DNA from: Syntrophus sp. (in: bacteria)
Lineage (GTDB): Bacteria > Desulfobacterota > Syntrophia > Syntrophales > UBA8958
Direction of reading: 5' to 3'
Length of the DNA stretch: 38,339 nt
Assembly (NCBI GenBank): GCA_025355725.1
Contig: JANXZC010000109.1
Coordinates: 1-38,339 of the forward strand
Part shown: positions 7,039 to 15,341 of the stretch, in pieces
How positions within the stretch are numbered: the first letter of the stretch is position 1
Layout: the number at the start of each line of letters is the position of its first letter
The notes under the pieces: generated by a model
Seen by the model: only the letters and a program-made list of their open reading frames with translations
Databases searched by the model: none
What the model was told of the DNA's origin: nothing
Position numbers and translations under genes: made by a program

Positions 7039-8760
7039 CTATTCCATCTTGAACCAAATATAAGTCGTCCTGGAGATAACCGCCTGGTGAAGGTCGTGGA
7101 CGACGTTCCTGAACAAGGCCAATCCCAGCCGCTCCAACTCCGCTTCGTCGGCGGCCATGAGGTTTTCTGGCATCTTCACATCCTTCAGGTTGGCCAGACG
7201 CTTCCCATAAATCATTTCCACCCGCAGCTCTCCTTCGTAAAGATTAATCCGCAGCGCCAGGGCATTCTCTCCTTCCCCTCCTCCCGGACCGGTAATGTGG
7301 ACAAAGATTTCCTCACAGGCCAACTGGAGGCGCTGGATCTGTTCCTGCGGGAGATCGAGCTTGTTGCCCACCTGGGAAATATGATCTGCCAAAACCGGCA
7401 GATTGTCCAGCCCGGCGGGAACACTGGTCGTATAACCGCGCCTTTCCGTCAGGTAAAAGAGCAGGCTCAGGATAACCGCTGCCAGCCCTCCGGCGGCGAC
7501 ACCGCTATCTAAAAACACTCTCAGAGAAAGTGGGAAAAGATCGGGAAAGAAATGGCCCGACTCGGCGGCTATACCGACGCATAAGGAAATGCCGAGGAGC
7601 AGGCCCGAGCGATGGGTGATGCCCCGGGAAAATATCAGCTCCAGCCCAGACGGCAGCATCATGGCCGCCAATCCCATAAGGAAGCCGCCGAAGACGGGAG
7701 AAGGCAGGTTGACCAGGGCCATGCTCATCTTCGGGGAAAAAGGAAGGGCAATAAGCATGATCGCACCGCAGACTCCGACGGTGCGGCTGGCCACGCCAGT
7801 GATTTTTTGCACGGAAATGTTTTCCGAGTAGGTCTCGTTGGGTATGGTCCCCGCAAAACCGCTGATTACATTCCCCAAGGCATCGCCATACATGGTTCCC
7901 TGGATAACGTTGTAATTGATGGGGCGGGGTTCGCGATGGGATACTTTCTGTACGGCCATACTGTTGCCGATGGCCTGAACACCGTTGATGACGGTAAGGA
8001 CGGCCAAGGCCGCGAATAATGGGACATAATCGATATTCAGATCAAAGGTCAAGCCCGGCCAGGTGCCGGGGAATGCCCCCAGCCAGGGGTGGGCCAGGAG
8101 AGCGTGGAATTGAAACTGCCCGAGTATCCAGGCGGTGAAGAGGCCGCCAGCCATGCCGATCAGGGGGCACCAGAGCCTCAGGAATCTGTTGCCGAAGAGG
8201 GACAGTCCCAGAAGGATGCTCACGGCCGCGAGCCCGGTGAGCAGGTTTTCCCAGGAATTATAAAAATTCTGCCCCTTTTCGCCCACCCATTCATTGATGC
8301 TCACCGGTACCAGGCTCAGGACGACGAGGAGGAGGATCGCGCCACCAACGGTGGGCGTGATAATATGACGTAAATGGCGCAGGAAATAAGCCATCAGGAT
8401 CTCGATGGGGGCCACCAGGATGCTCAGCGTGGCCAGTAGGGGAAATCCGCCGGCTTTGACGGTTGCTATGCTGCCGGCCAGATAGGCAGCTGAACTGCCC
8501 ATAAATAAAGTATAACCGGCGCCGAACCGGCCAAACCGCAATACCTGGATCAGGGTAGTGATGCCGGAGGCGACCCCGGCGGCGCAAGAGGCAAAAAGAA
8601 TGTGCTCCATGGGCGCGCCGGCGTGTCTGCCGATTATCACCGGCAGCAGCGAGATCTCACTGTAGATGAGCATCACATGCTGTATCCCCATGATCAGGGC
8701 CAGCCACAGGGGCGTTTTGTCATTGACTTCGTAAAGGAGATTGCTGGAGTCGAGGCTCAT
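7039..8760 (-). CDS. NCS2 xanthine/uracil permease fused to an RsbW-like ATPase domain
   Basis: A 573-residue fusion. About the first 435 residues form an NCS2 (nucleobase:cation symporter 2) transporter: many hydrophobic helices, an NEYSEN-like stretch (IPNETYSENISVQ) and SPVFGGFLMGLAAMM, typical of uracil/xanthine permeases. The final ~130 residues are soluble and resemble HATPase_c_2 anti-sigma kinases of the RsbW type: a helix QLACEEIFVHI where the N-box should be, a GGGEGE turn, and ERLGLALFRNVVHDL in the place of the G-box region. The key N-box Asn is not seen, so the domain may bind nucleotide poorly or only act as a sensor. A degraded preA fragment lies upstream on the same strand, consistent with a former pyrimidine catabolic locus. 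Confidence 0.82.
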   Translation of the reverse strand: MSLDSSNLLYEVNDKTPLWLALIMGIQHVMLIYSEISLLPVIIGRHAGAPMEHILFASCAAGVASGITTLIQVLRFGRFGAGYTLFMGSSAAYLAGSIATVKAGGFPLLATLSILVAPIEILMAYFLRHLRHIITPTVGGAILLLVVLSLVPVSINEWVGEKGQNFYNSWENLLTGLAAVSILLGLSLFGNRFLRLWCPLIGMAGGLFTAWILGQFQFHALLAHPWLGAFPGTWPGLTFDLNIDYVPLFAALAVLTVINGVQAIGNSMAVQKVSHREPRPINYNVIQGTMYGDALGNVISGFAGTIPNETYSENISVQKITGVASRTVGVCGAIMLIALPFSPKMSMALVNLPSPVFGGFLMGLAAMMLPSGLELIFSRGITHRSGLLLGISLCVGIAAESGHFFPDLFPLSLRVFLDSGVAAGGLAAVILSLLFYLTERRGYTTSVPAGLDNLPVLADHISQVGNKLDLPQEQIQRLQLACEEIFVHITGPGGGEGENALALRINLYEGELRVEMIYGKRLANLKDVKMPENLMAADEAELERLGLALFRNVVHDLHQAVISRTTYIWFKME

Positions 8761-8886
8761 TGGAGACAGACCGTCGTACTGCTTTTTTATCTATCCTATC
8801 ACACACAGTCCGGGATGATAAGAAAAATGATTCACCTGGTTCTTGCAATCAAAGCGGTGATGACACACCATGGGGACAGGAAAAAT

Positions 8887-9087
8887 TCAGCTCACCCATT
8901 CAATTTTTTCAAAAGCAATGATTTGATTCTTAATCTTGTTGCTGGCAAACCGATTGCCGAGGTTCTTGACGGGTTCGTTTATTAAGGTTTTAATTACAGC
9001 CCCTGCCCATCCCGCTTCAAAAGCCCTTGAGATCATCTCCGCATTAGCCGTTGGCGGGGTAGAAGAAAGTATAAATATAAATATTTT
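8887..9087 (-). pseudogene. Remnant of preA (dihydropyrimidine dehydrogenase subunit)
   Basis: On the minus strand, 9060 to 8890 translates without interruption to a segment beginning TPPTANAEMISRAFEAGWAG and continuing with AVIKTL, NRFAS and IIAFEKIE. It ends at a TGA at 8887-8889. This aligns with the N-terminal part of PreA: the substrate-side SSxP loop, EM.xxAxxxGWGGVVxKT and xGFxNxE. Upstream, residues IFIL-SS fit the same family, but then the frame becomes AT-rich and unrecognisable. There is no start codon with a ribosome site, and the roughly 350 following residues of the gene are missing. It sits in the 602-base gap between the permease and the Fe-S gene; apart from the candidate sites listed nearby, nothing else was seen in this gap. 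Confidence 0.65.
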
Positions 9088-9199
9088 ACGATAACCAATT
9101 GCAGGCGTATATTTTTCTTCATAGTGCTGGCGTTCTTTGCGTTGTGGATTTGCCCGGAAGGGCTATAGTGACGACAATGCCTCTACTATGTTAATTGCT

Positions 9200-9228
9200 T
9201 TGTCAACACATTTATTTTGTGCTATCAA
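9200..9228 (+). promoter_or_regulatory. Candidate promoter for the AOR module
   Basis: TTGTCA (9200-9205), a 17-base spacer and TATCAA (9223-9228) give a fair sigma-70 match in an AT-rich stretch. It would produce a leader of about 130 bases before the Fe-S gene. The match is partial, so it is only a candidate. Confidence 0.35.
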
Positions 9229-9297
9229 ATTCTAAAGTGTGCATAAAAATATGCTATTTTGTTGATTTTTACTGATCCTCCTCGTTGTTATTATGAA

Positions 9298-9309
9298 GCC
9301 GGATCCGGC
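9298..9309. promoter_or_regulatory. 12-bp palindrome upstream of the AOR module
   Basis: GCCGGATCCGGC is perfectly self-complementary and lies 53 bases before the Fe-S gene start. A shorter dyad, CAGTG-N8-CACTG, follows at 9311-9328. Either could be an operator or a small leader hairpin; no known regulator motif was recognised. Confidence 0.3.
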
Positions 9310-9362
9310 CCAGTGATCATAAACACTGACCCCAAGTATGTGAATAAGGGGAATAAGAAACC

Positions 9363-10280
9363 ATGAAAACCGACCGTGTCCCGGAGGAGATCTGCAAACC
9401 GGAAGCTGGGAAGCCCAGTTTAAGCCTCCCGTGTACACGCAGGCAGACCTTGATCTGGGGCGGGGCTTCGATCATCGGCCTGTCCAACATGGGAACCGTG
9501 TTTGCCCAGGGAACGGACAGACCCCTCATCATTATGGAGAAAGCCCAGGGCATGGTCATCGCCGATCCTGTTTTATGCGTGGGATGCGGTCGGTGCGAAT
9601 TAGCCTGCACGGAATTCAATGACGGTAAAGCATCGCCTTCACTTTCACGAATCAAGGTGGACCGAAATCTGAATTTTGGTCCACTGGGTGCCGCGACCTG
9701 GCGCGAAGGGCACGGCAACCTTGGGGATGGCCTGATCGTGCAGGACCTGTGCAAGCAATGCCCCCATCCCGTGCCCTGCGCCAACATCTGCCCCGAAAAC
9801 GCGATTATTTTATCACCCGCAAATAATACCCGCATTGTTGACCAGGAAAAGTGCACGGGCTGCAAAATATGCCTGCGGGCCTGCCCCTGGGAGATGATCT
9901 CCTACGATCCGGACAGCCGGAAGGCGACCAAGTGCCATCTCTGCCATGGAAAGCCGAAATGCGTGGAGGCATGCCCAGCCGGGTCCTTGAGTTATGTATC
10001 CTGGTATGATTTGACCGGAAGGACCGCATATCGCAATCCAAACCCTGCTATACTTCCCCCGCAACGATCGCTTAGCTGCCAGGAATGCCACCTCCCCGGT
10101 CAGGCGCAGAACGTCAGGCAGATAAGCGCGATGATCCGGGGGGCGTTGAGAGGAGGGCGATCAGCCGTTGCGGACGGGATCGGTTTCAAATGGATCGACA
10201 TGGCCGGCGCCATCCTTGTCCCGCTGGCGATCGGCTCCGTACTGGTCCATGCGGTCTTGCGAAAGGTCGTGAAACGATGA
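9363..10280 (+). CDS. Membrane-anchored polyferredoxin with a CXXCH motif (YdhY-like position)
   Basis: A 305-residue electron-transfer protein for the downstream oxidoreductase. Residues 25-50 hold a twin-arginine-like signal (TRRQTLIWGG, then a hydrophobic stretch and FAQG), suggesting folded export by Tat. Four cysteine quartets are visible for [4Fe-4S] clusters: C72/75/78/82, C130/133/139/143, C164/167/170/174 and C191/194/200/204. A separate CQECH at 239-243 matches a c-type heme motif. Residues ~278-298 form a single membrane helix ending in KVVKR. Its stop overlaps the start of the cytochrome b gene (ATGA). Only part of E. coli ydh gene order is matched, and the heme and Tat assignments are inferences from short motifs. 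Confidence 0.85.
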   Translation: MKTDRVPEEICKPEAGKPSLSLPCTRRQTLIWGGASIIGLSNMGTVFAQGTDRPLIIMEKAQGMVIADPVLCVGCGRCELACTEFNDGKASPSLSRIKVDRNLNFGPLGAATWREGHGNLGDGLIVQDLCKQCPHPVPCANICPENAIILSPANNTRIVDQEKCTGCKICLRACPWEMISYDPDSRKATKCHLCHGKPKCVEACPAGSLSYVSWYDLTGRTAYRNPNPAILPPQRSLSCQECHLPGQAQNVRQISAMIRGALRGGRSAVADGIGFKWIDMAGAILVPLAIGSVLVHAVLRKVVKR

Positions 10281-10921
10281 AACGAATTTATCTCCACCCG
10301 CTGCCGCTGAGGATATGGCATTGGCTAAACGCCTTTATAGTTATCATGCTCTTCGTAACCGGACTGTATCTGCGGCTGCACGGCATCGCGGCTCTTAAAC
10401 CTCATGATCCGGTGCTGCTGTGGCATAAGTCGATGGGTGTGGTGATGATCATCTTGATTCTCTTCTGGCTTATCTATAATATATCAAGTGGAAGTTTGAA
10501 ACGCCACTATGGTATCAAAAGGAAGGATCTCAAGGGCATATTCGTGCAGGCAAGATTTTACCTTTATTCCATATTCGCCGGGGGAGAAAACCCGTTCAAG
10601 CCGTCCGCCGCCGACAAGTACAATCCCATGCAAAAGATCGCCTATGATGCCGTTATGTTTATTTTCCTCCCGGCACAGGCAGTTACGGGTTTGTTCTTCA
10701 TGGACATTCCTCCTTTGCGGGATTATCTCCTGTCGGTCAACCTGAGCGGGATCCTTGGCGCGATGCATGTGACATTCACCTATTTGTTAGTCCTGTACCT
10801 CATCGCTCATCTCTACATGGCAACCCTTGGGGAGACCTTTTTTTCCCATACGAAAGCGATGATCACAGGATATGAAGAACAGGGCCGGGGGATGAAAGGA
10901 GAGGAAACCAGCACGATATGA
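10277..10921 (+). CDS. Membrane cytochrome b (b561/formate dehydrogenase gamma type)
   Basis: A 214-residue integral membrane protein with four hydrophobic segments, of the di-heme cytochrome b family that links membrane quinones to periplasmic or cytoplasmic redox enzymes. Likely heme ligands are His15 in LRIWHW, His50 in LLWHKSMG, and the pair in AMHVTF and YLIAHLY in the last segment. The start at 10277 overlaps the preceding stop. An upstream open frame from 10085 is a shadow inside the Fe-S gene. Together with the Fe-S protein it probably moves electrons between the AOR enzyme and the quinone pool, similar to E. coli YdhU. The direction cannot be told. Confidence 0.85.
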   Translation: MKRIYLHPLPLRIWHWLNAFIVIMLFVTGLYLRLHGIAALKPHDPVLLWHKSMGVVMIILILFWLIYNISSGSLKRHYGIKRKDLKGIFVQARFYLYSIFAGGENPFKPSAADKYNPMQKIAYDAVMFIFLPAQAVTGLFFMDIPPLRDYLLSVNLSGILGAMHVTFTYLLVLYLIAHLYMATLGETFFSHTKAMITGYEEQGRGMKGEETSTI

Positions 10922-10934
10922 AAAGGAAATGTAA

Positions 10935-13046
10935 ATGAGCGGTTATGGAGGCTGGGCCGGTAAGGTCCTGCGCGTCGATCTGTCAACCGGCAGGAGCTGG
11001 ACGGAGGACACAATCGAGCAATATAAGGCGTATCTGGGCGGCACGGGAATCGGCTACAAGGTAATGTGGGATGAAGTCCCGGCAGGGACAAAACCATACG
11101 ATCCCGAAAACAGGATTATTTTTGCCGTGGGACCGCTGGCGGGAACGGGCGCTCCCTGCAACGGACGGACGGCCATCACGACCCTCTGGCCCACCTGTTG
11201 GCCCATACCGCTCGTGGCGTCCGGACACATGGGCGGACAGTTTGCCGCCAAACTAAAATATGCCGGCTACGACGCCATCGTCATTCAAGGGAAGGCGGCT
11301 CGTCCCGTATGGCTCATGATTGTGGATCAAAAAGTCGAGATCCACGATGCCCGCAGAATCTGGGGACAGGGCATTCGCGGAGCCACGGCGGCCATCTCCG
11401 AAATCATGGGTCCGGATGCGGTGGTGGCCGCGATTGGTCAGGCAGGTGAAAACCTGGTGCCCATGTCCGTCGTCATGAATGCCGTCTCCCACTCAGCAGG
11501 CGGCATCGGATCGGTGATGGGGTCCAAGAACCTCAAGGCCATCGGCGTGCGGGGCACGGGCAGCATCCGGATCGCCGGCAAAAAAGAGGACTGGGAAAAG
11601 CTGATCAAATATCACCTCTCCCTGCTGGGGGGTAATAATCAGCACGTCGTCCCCAACTCTCCCCAGCCCTGGGCGGAGTTCTACGATCCGACAACCCGTT
11701 GGAATGCCTCCCGGGGAAAGCGGTGGGGAGCCGCCGGGCATCTGGTGGACACGGGGACCTGCGCCCCCCGGGAAACGAACCGGATTGCCTACCGGTCGAA
11801 TATGGCCGCCTTTTTCCTGGGCGACAATGCCTGGAAGCACACAGTCCGGGGAAGCGGTTGCACGAGTTGCCCCATCCGCTGCCACACGATGCTGAAAGTC
11901 CCCGCCGTCGCCGCGAAATACGGCATCCCCGCCGTGGGGCAGAATACCTGCGTGGGCTTCCTCTTCGGCCGCTCTTTTTTCAAGGAATTTACCGACGGCC
12001 CGAAGGGAATGACCGCCCTGGAGGCCTGCATGGTCGGCATGCACCTGGCCGATGACCTTGGCGTCTGGTGTAATTACGGCCAACTGCAGCGCGATTTCAT
12101 CAAGCTCTACTATAGCGGGGTGATTGAAAAGAAACTGGGCACCCGGGAGTTCAAGAGTTATTCCTGGAGCAAATATGAAAAGGGAGACCCGACATTCCTG
12201 TTCGAACTATTGCCGCGGATCGCCATGAAAGAGGGAGAGCTTGGCACGGTCCTGGGCCTGGGCACGGGCTATATGCTGGAGCGCTGGGGCCTCTCCGAGA
12301 CGGAGTGGGGAAAAGACAAGGACCTCGCTTACTGGAAAATGGGTCATCCCAAACACCATGCCTCGGAAGAGGCAGGCCAATGCGGTTTGCTCATCAACCT
12401 GATGTACAACCGCGACTCCCAGTGCCACTCCCATACCAATTTCCTGCGGAACGGACTGCCGCTGCCGCTGCAGAAAAAACTGGCCGCCGAGATCTGGGAG
12501 GCTCCCGAAGCCGTTGACGGCCTGGGAGACTACAAGCCCATGCACCGATCCAAGGCGCGAATGGCCAAATGGTCGCTCCTGCGCAAGGAGCTCCATGATT
12601 CGCTTTCCCTGTGCAACTGGATGGGGCCATGGGTGGCCTCTCCGATCCGGGAACGCGGCTACCGGGGCGATGACTCCATTGAATCGATGCTCTACAAACT
12701 GGCAACGGGAGACAATAAGGACCGGGAGGAGCTGGACAAGGTTGGGGAGCGCATCTTGCTCCTCCATCGGGCGCTGACGATCCGCGGCATGGGAACCAAG
12801 GAGATGCGTCTCCATCATGACAAGATTCCCGAATGGGTCTTTACGGACAAATCGGACAAGCCTCCTTTTACAAAAGGCGCCACCCATCTGGATAGAAATG
12901 ATGTCCAGGTTGCCCTGGACATGTTTTACGAAGAGCTGGGCTGGGACAAGGCAACGGGAGCGCCGACCCACGGAACCTACCGAAAATTCGGCATGGATAG
13001 CGTCTCGGCAGCGTTGAGCAAACGCAACTTGGAGCCGCCGGCATGA
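10935..13046 (+). CDS. Aldehyde:ferredoxin oxidoreductase family enzyme (YdhV-like)
   Basis: A 703-residue member of the tungsten/molybdenum AOR family, which carries a bis-pterin metal centre and one [4Fe-4S] cluster. The N-terminal domain shows GGTGIGYK, GPLAGTGAP, then SGHMGGQFAAKLKYAGYDAI, as in AOR. The cluster motif is C309-x2-C312-x3-C316 (GCTSCPIRC), with a distal Cys probably C483 or C497. The length is about 100 residues above archaeal AOR and close to E. coli YdhV. The family includes aldehyde oxidoreductases, carboxylate reductases and the benzoyl-CoA reductase subunit BamB, so the substrate is open. An AAGGAA ribosome site precedes the ATG, 13 bases after the cytochrome b stop. 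Confidence 0.88.
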   Translation: MSGYGGWAGKVLRVDLSTGRSWTEDTIEQYKAYLGGTGIGYKVMWDEVPAGTKPYDPENRIIFAVGPLAGTGAPCNGRTAITTLWPTCWPIPLVASGHMGGQFAAKLKYAGYDAIVIQGKAARPVWLMIVDQKVEIHDARRIWGQGIRGATAAISEIMGPDAVVAAIGQAGENLVPMSVVMNAVSHSAGGIGSVMGSKNLKAIGVRGTGSIRIAGKKEDWEKLIKYHLSLLGGNNQHVVPNSPQPWAEFYDPTTRWNASRGKRWGAAGHLVDTGTCAPRETNRIAYRSNMAAFFLGDNAWKHTVRGSGCTSCPIRCHTMLKVPAVAAKYGIPAVGQNTCVGFLFGRSFFKEFTDGPKGMTALEACMVGMHLADDLGVWCNYGQLQRDFIKLYYSGVIEKKLGTREFKSYSWSKYEKGDPTFLFELLPRIAMKEGELGTVLGLGTGYMLERWGLSETEWGKDKDLAYWKMGHPKHHASEEAGQCGLLINLMYNRDSQCHSHTNFLRNGLPLPLQKKLAAEIWEAPEAVDGLGDYKPMHRSKARMAKWSLLRKELHDSLSLCNWMGPWVASPIRERGYRGDDSIESMLYKLATGDNKDREELDKVGERILLLHRALTIRGMGTKEMRLHHDKIPEWVFTDKSDKPPFTKGATHLDRNDVQVALDMFYEELGWDKATGAPTHGTYRKFGMDSVSAALSKRNLEPPA

Positions 13047-13651
13047 AAGCGCCGGCAATCATGGAAAGGGCAGGCAAAGAGGACCGGACGGGGCTTAGGG
13101 ATGCCGTAGCGGCAAGGGTGTCGGCGGTGATCCGGGAAAGGAGCGCCGCCGCAGAGCTCATTTCCGAAGCCGAGATATTGAGTTTATTGAATGATGAACA
13201 CCTTATGTTTCTGGATGCGGATGGGACAGGTGAAGATATTACGGTAATTCTCGCCCGTTTGGTTCAAGAAAGTGAGGATCTGCAGAAACTTTCCGGCGCA
13301 GGGTCTCCATGTCATTACTCCTCCTATTATATGACCGAGGCATATGCGCAGATCCTGCTCCGTAAGCGTGAAGGCCCCTTGCAGCTCATTGCGGAAACGG
13401 TCCGCCAAAATGCCTGTGCATACCAGCGGCCCGTACCGCTGGACATTTTTACGCTACCGCCATTCAACCTCGCCTATGATAAGGTCCTTGAATACCTGGC
13501 GCTAATGGCCCAAACGACGGGCTATGATGATATTGTCATGACTTCAACTTCCGCATCCGGGATTTATCTTTATTCCACGTCTCATCTAGAAACAGAACAT
13601 GCCTTGATGCTCGCCGAATGGCTTGATGTCGGTCAAGCCGTCAATCCCTAA
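13043..13651 (+). CDS. Accessory protein of the AOR module (YdhW-like position)
   Basis: A 202-residue soluble protein whose start overlaps the AOR stop by 4 bases (ATGA), so it is translationally coupled. No catalytic motif was recognised. Features are a helical N-terminus, then LDADGTGEDITVILARLV, a SSYYMTEAYAQILL helix and a C-terminal part rich in Tyr, Ser and Thr. In E. coli the gene after ydhV is ydhW, of similar length and unknown function. The resemblance is in position and size; I cannot confirm homology by eye. A role in assembly or stability of the oxidoreductase is a guess from coupling. Confidence 0.7.
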   Translation: MKAPAIMERAGKEDRTGLRDAVAARVSAVIRERSAAAELISEAEILSLLNDEHLMFLDADGTGEDITVILARLVQESEDLQKLSGAGSPCHYSSYYMTEAYAQILLRKREGPLQLIAETVRQNACAYQRPVPLDIFTLPPFNLAYDKVLEYLALMAQTTGYDDIVMTSTSASGIYLYSTSHLETEHALMLAEWLDVGQAVNP

Positions 13652-13681
13652 TGAGGCTTGCAAATGCCATTTCAAGTTTCA

Positions 13682-14485
13682 TCAAACACGCAGATGTTCC
13701 GCTTCATCCTTTTGAAAACGCATCTGCTCTTCCATGACCATCTGCGATAATTGCTTTTGAATAGTGATGAAACGGCTTGATGCCACATCGCGCGGCCGTG
13801 GCAGATCAATCGGCACCACCTGTTTGATGGTGCCGGGGCGAAACGTCATGACCACAATCCGGTCGGCAAGGTAGATTGATTCCTCGATGCTGTGGGTTAC
13901 AAAAACGATGGTTTTTTTGAATTCCATCCAGATGCGGAGCAGCTCTTCCTGAAGAGATCTGCGCGTAAGAGCGTCCAGCGCGCCAAACGGCTCGTCCATC
14001 AGCAGAATCGGCGAATCGAGGGCCAGCGCCCGGGCTATTGCCACCCGTTGCCGCATGCCGCCGGAGAGATCTTTGGGGAAGCGGTCGCTGAATTCCTTAA
14101 TCTGAAGTTTTTCGAGCAGGGTTGAGACTTTTTCAATAATCTCGGCTTTGGGGATTTTTTTGATTTCCAGACCGAAGGAGATATTAGCCGCCACCGTCAT
14201 CCAGGGAAAGAGGGCATACTCCTGAAAAACCATGGCCCGATCAGGCCCCGGGACGGCTACTTCCGCGCCGTTGGCAACAACTCTTCCGCACGTGGGCAGT
14301 GAAAAACCGGCGATGGCGTTCAGAAGCGTCGATTTGCCGCAGCCTGAAGGCCCGAGGAGACAGACGAATTCACCCGCCGTGATGGAGAGATTTATATCAT
14401 TCAGCGCGACAACTTCGGTGCCGCCAGAACCGAAAACCTTGCTGACGCCTTCAATTTGAAGCTGGGGTGAACCGAGGTCATTCAT
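13682..14485 (-). CDS. ABC transporter ATP-binding protein (SsuB/TauB family)
   Basis: A 267-residue ATPase of an importer for sulfonate-, nitrate- or taurine-like substrates. Walker A is LGPSGCGKST, the signature LSGGMRQR, Walker B ILLMDEPFGALD and the H-loop FVTHSIEE. The sequence SIEESIYLADRIVVM is typical of this subfamily. It is third in the operon, 7 bases after the permease stop. The C-terminal tail carries no regulatory domain of the NrtC kind. It converges with the AOR module. Confidence 0.88.
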   Translation of the reverse strand: MNDLGSPQLQIEGVSKVFGSGGTEVVALNDINLSITAGEFVCLLGPSGCGKSTLLNAIAGFSLPTCGRVVANGAEVAVPGPDRAMVFQEYALFPWMTVAANISFGLEIKKIPKAEIIEKVSTLLEKLQIKEFSDRFPKDLSGGMRQRVAIARALALDSPILLMDEPFGALDALTRRSLQEELLRIWMEFKKTIVFVTHSIEESIYLADRIVVMTFRPGTIKQVVPIDLPRPRDVASSRFITIQKQLSQMVMEEQMRFQKDEAEHLRV

Positions 14486-14492
14486 GATGCCG

Positions 14493-15341
14493 TCACTGAT
14501 CCATTCCCCGGTGCCAGCGCAGGAGGTAACGATTAATGCGATCCATGCCGGTGTCTATGGCCAGTCCGAGTAGGCCGATGGTGATCATGCCGGCAATAAT
14601 CTTGTCCGACCACATGAACTCACGCGCCTCCAGAATGCGAAAACCGAGGCCGTTATTGACGGCGATCATCTCTGCCACAATGACGACGATGAACGCCACG
14701 CCGATGCCGACGCGCAGTCCGGTCAAGATGTGGGGGGTAGCGGCGGGCAGGATGACCCTCAGAAAAAGCGTTGCTCCGCTTGCTCCCAGATTGCGGGCGG
14801 CACGAATATAAATTTCATCTACAGTGCGCACGCCGGAGATAGTATTCATCAAAACTGGGAAAAACGCTCCGAGGCTGATCAGGAAGAAGGCCGGGGGATT
14901 CCCGAGACCAAACCAGAGAATGGCAAGGGGGATGTAGGCAATGGGTGGAATAGGCCGCAGTAATTGAACCAGGGGATTCATGAGTTGGTAGAACCGGGCG
15001 CTGCCACCCATCAGCAGCCCAAGCGGCAGGGCCAGGCCCGCGCCGATGCCAAAGCCGCCCACCACCCTGATGATGCTGGCCAGGGCATCATGGGGAAGTT
15101 CCCCGGAGAAAAGCCAGGCCAGGTAGCTCATATTGGCGGGATCATACGGCTCAAGCGGTTTCAGATAGGCAATCCACTTCAGCAGCACCTGCGAGGGAGC
15201 CGGCAATATCTGGGGATTGATGAACCCGCTCTGCGTAAGCGCTTCCCAGACAATGAGCAGCACGACCGGGACAATGGTTCCTTGCAGGGTCCGTTTAAAA
15301 ATTGCCATGCCGTTTTTCAGGCGGCCGTTTTTGTCCGTCAC
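14493..15341 (-). CDS. ABC transporter permease (SsuC/TauC family)
   Basis: A 282-residue inner-membrane permease with about six hydrophobic segments and the BPD_transp_1 EAA-type loop (VDEIYIRAARNLGASG). The frame opens with GTG at 15341, which overlaps the binding-protein stop, giving translational coupling. An in-frame ATG at 15308 (MAIFKRT) just before the first membrane helix is an alternative start. It pairs with the ATPase downstream. Confidence 0.87.
   Translation of the reverse strand: MTDKNGRLKNGMAIFKRTLQGTIVPVVLLIVWEALTQSGFINPQILPAPSQVLLKWIAYLKPLEPYDPANMSYLAWLFSGELPHDALASIIRVVGGFGIGAGLALPLGLLMGGSARFYQLMNPLVQLLRPIPPIAYIPLAILWFGLGNPPAFFLISLGAFFPVLMNTISGVRTVDEIYIRAARNLGASGATLFLRVILPAATPHILTGLRVGIGVAFIVVIVAEMIAVNNGLGFRILEAREFMWSDKIIAGMITIGLLGLAIDTGMDRINRYLLRWHRGMDQ

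Noticed and set aside
9262-9277. FNR-like box upstream of the AOR module (TTGAT half-site)
   Set aside because: The second half-site does not match ATCAA at the right spacing.
9933-9947. CHLCH in the Fe-S protein as a second heme site
   Set aside because: Its cysteines complete the fourth [4Fe-4S] quartet (C191/194/200/204), so it is better explained as part of a ferredoxin motif.
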